A DNA stretch of 64,000 bases, taken from Galeruca laticollis. Taxonomy: Eukaryota > Arthropoda > Insecta > Coleoptera > Chrysomelidae. Positions 63,758-64,000 of the stretch are shown here, piece by piece. A program made the translations under genes and the position numbers. Numbering within the stretch: position 1 is the stretch's first letter; each line of letters starts with the position of its first letter. A model generated the notes under the pieces. The model saw only the letters and a list, made by a program, of their open reading frames with translations. It was not told the origin of the DNA and did no database searches. The DNA is taken from assembly GCA_963921935.1 (NCBI GenBank), contig OY998184.1, forward strand, positions 30,657,567 through 30,721,566. The letters run 5' to 3'.

Positions 63758-64000
63758 TTACCAAATAAAGCTTTCATGAAAGTTGCCACTACGGAAAAAG
63801 CAGTTTCATGATTTCGAACATGCGGAATCTTTCCACTAGAACCGGATAAATTTATTGAAAATTACTTTGCTACAGCAAATCAAGTGAGTGAGTTTACATT
63901 TGAGGAAGTTTCTTCAGCAACCAAAACTAGTAGATCAGTTGGGTCCGATATGACATCATCATCAATACAAGGTGATGAACCATCCACATCTATTTCTTGG
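63758..64000 (+). pseudogene. Second pogo-like relic, C-terminal part (continues past window)
   Basis: KAFMKVATTEKAVS, a stop, then FRTCGIFPLEPDKF is the conserved block after the third catalytic Asp in pogo-like transposases, followed by a Ser/Thr-rich tail. It belongs with the relic at 57,770-58,736 by family and strand. The LTR-like and tRNA/LTR blocks between them fit later insertions, although the third catalytic Asp region was not found. Confidence 0.75.

Overview
This 64-kb window is eukaryotic, AT-rich and consists almost entirely of nested transposable elements. The element families point to an insect or close arthropod: a Penelope-like element (PLE) with a GIY-YIG domain, BEL/Pao, Gypsy with an envelope relic, Copia, piggyBac, pogo-like transposons, and RTE-, R1-, I- and CR1-type LINEs. 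I found no convincing host protein-coding gene, rRNA, CRISPR array or operon. The species cannot be named from the sequence.

Layout: 0.7-1.1 kb tetranucleotide repeat; 1.4-3.4 kb two LINE tails; 3.49-5.72 kb a piggyBac element with TTAA target duplications and matching inverted ends; 5.7-6.9 kb Gypsy relic; 9.3-28.1 kb a three-element nest in which one 5'-truncated PLE is split first by a BEL/Pao element (10,311-17,226, 5-bp duplication TACGG) and then by an env-bearing Gypsy element (about 17,626-27,983, duplication ATTGT); 28.1-32.9 kb I-type LINE (minus strand); 33.9-37.35 kb CR1-type LINE (plus strand); 37.6-38.7 kb tandem repeats; 39.8-43.3 kb inverted PLE-type termini; 45.95-46.33 kb a TA-flanked MITE; 47.25-51.7 kb a Gypsy relic interrupted by a near-perfect 2 x 218-bp foldback and fused to an I-type ORF1; 51.8-52.8 kb Copia tail; 54.0-56.9 kb pogo-like transposon; 57.8-64.0 kb a second pogo-like relic broken by Gypsy-LTR-like DNA and by a strange tRNA/LTR composite.

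Most notable: (1) at 62,504-63,748, LTRs of about 415 bp from one family sit, after an identical 2-nt AT spacer, directly against full-length antisense copies of two different tRNAs (Lys-CTT and Leu-TAA), so a whole tRNA occupies the place where only an 18-nt primer-binding site is expected. (2) Several PLE-type termini carry hammerhead-ribozyme-like cores with a self-complementary stem III, including a mirror pair inside the foldback. (3) The youngest Gypsy copy has lost reverse transcriptase and RNase H in frame but keeps an open 1121-codon protease-integrase ORF. (4) Its LTR contains repeated copies of a motif identical to its own tRNA-matching PBS end. (5) The piggyBac and pogo-like elements both carry repeated palindromic or inverted subterminal motifs.

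The elements do not work together as a pathway. They record successive insertions, each interrupting older DNA. Family names come from motif recognition by eye; boundaries with explicit target duplications are firm, others approximate.
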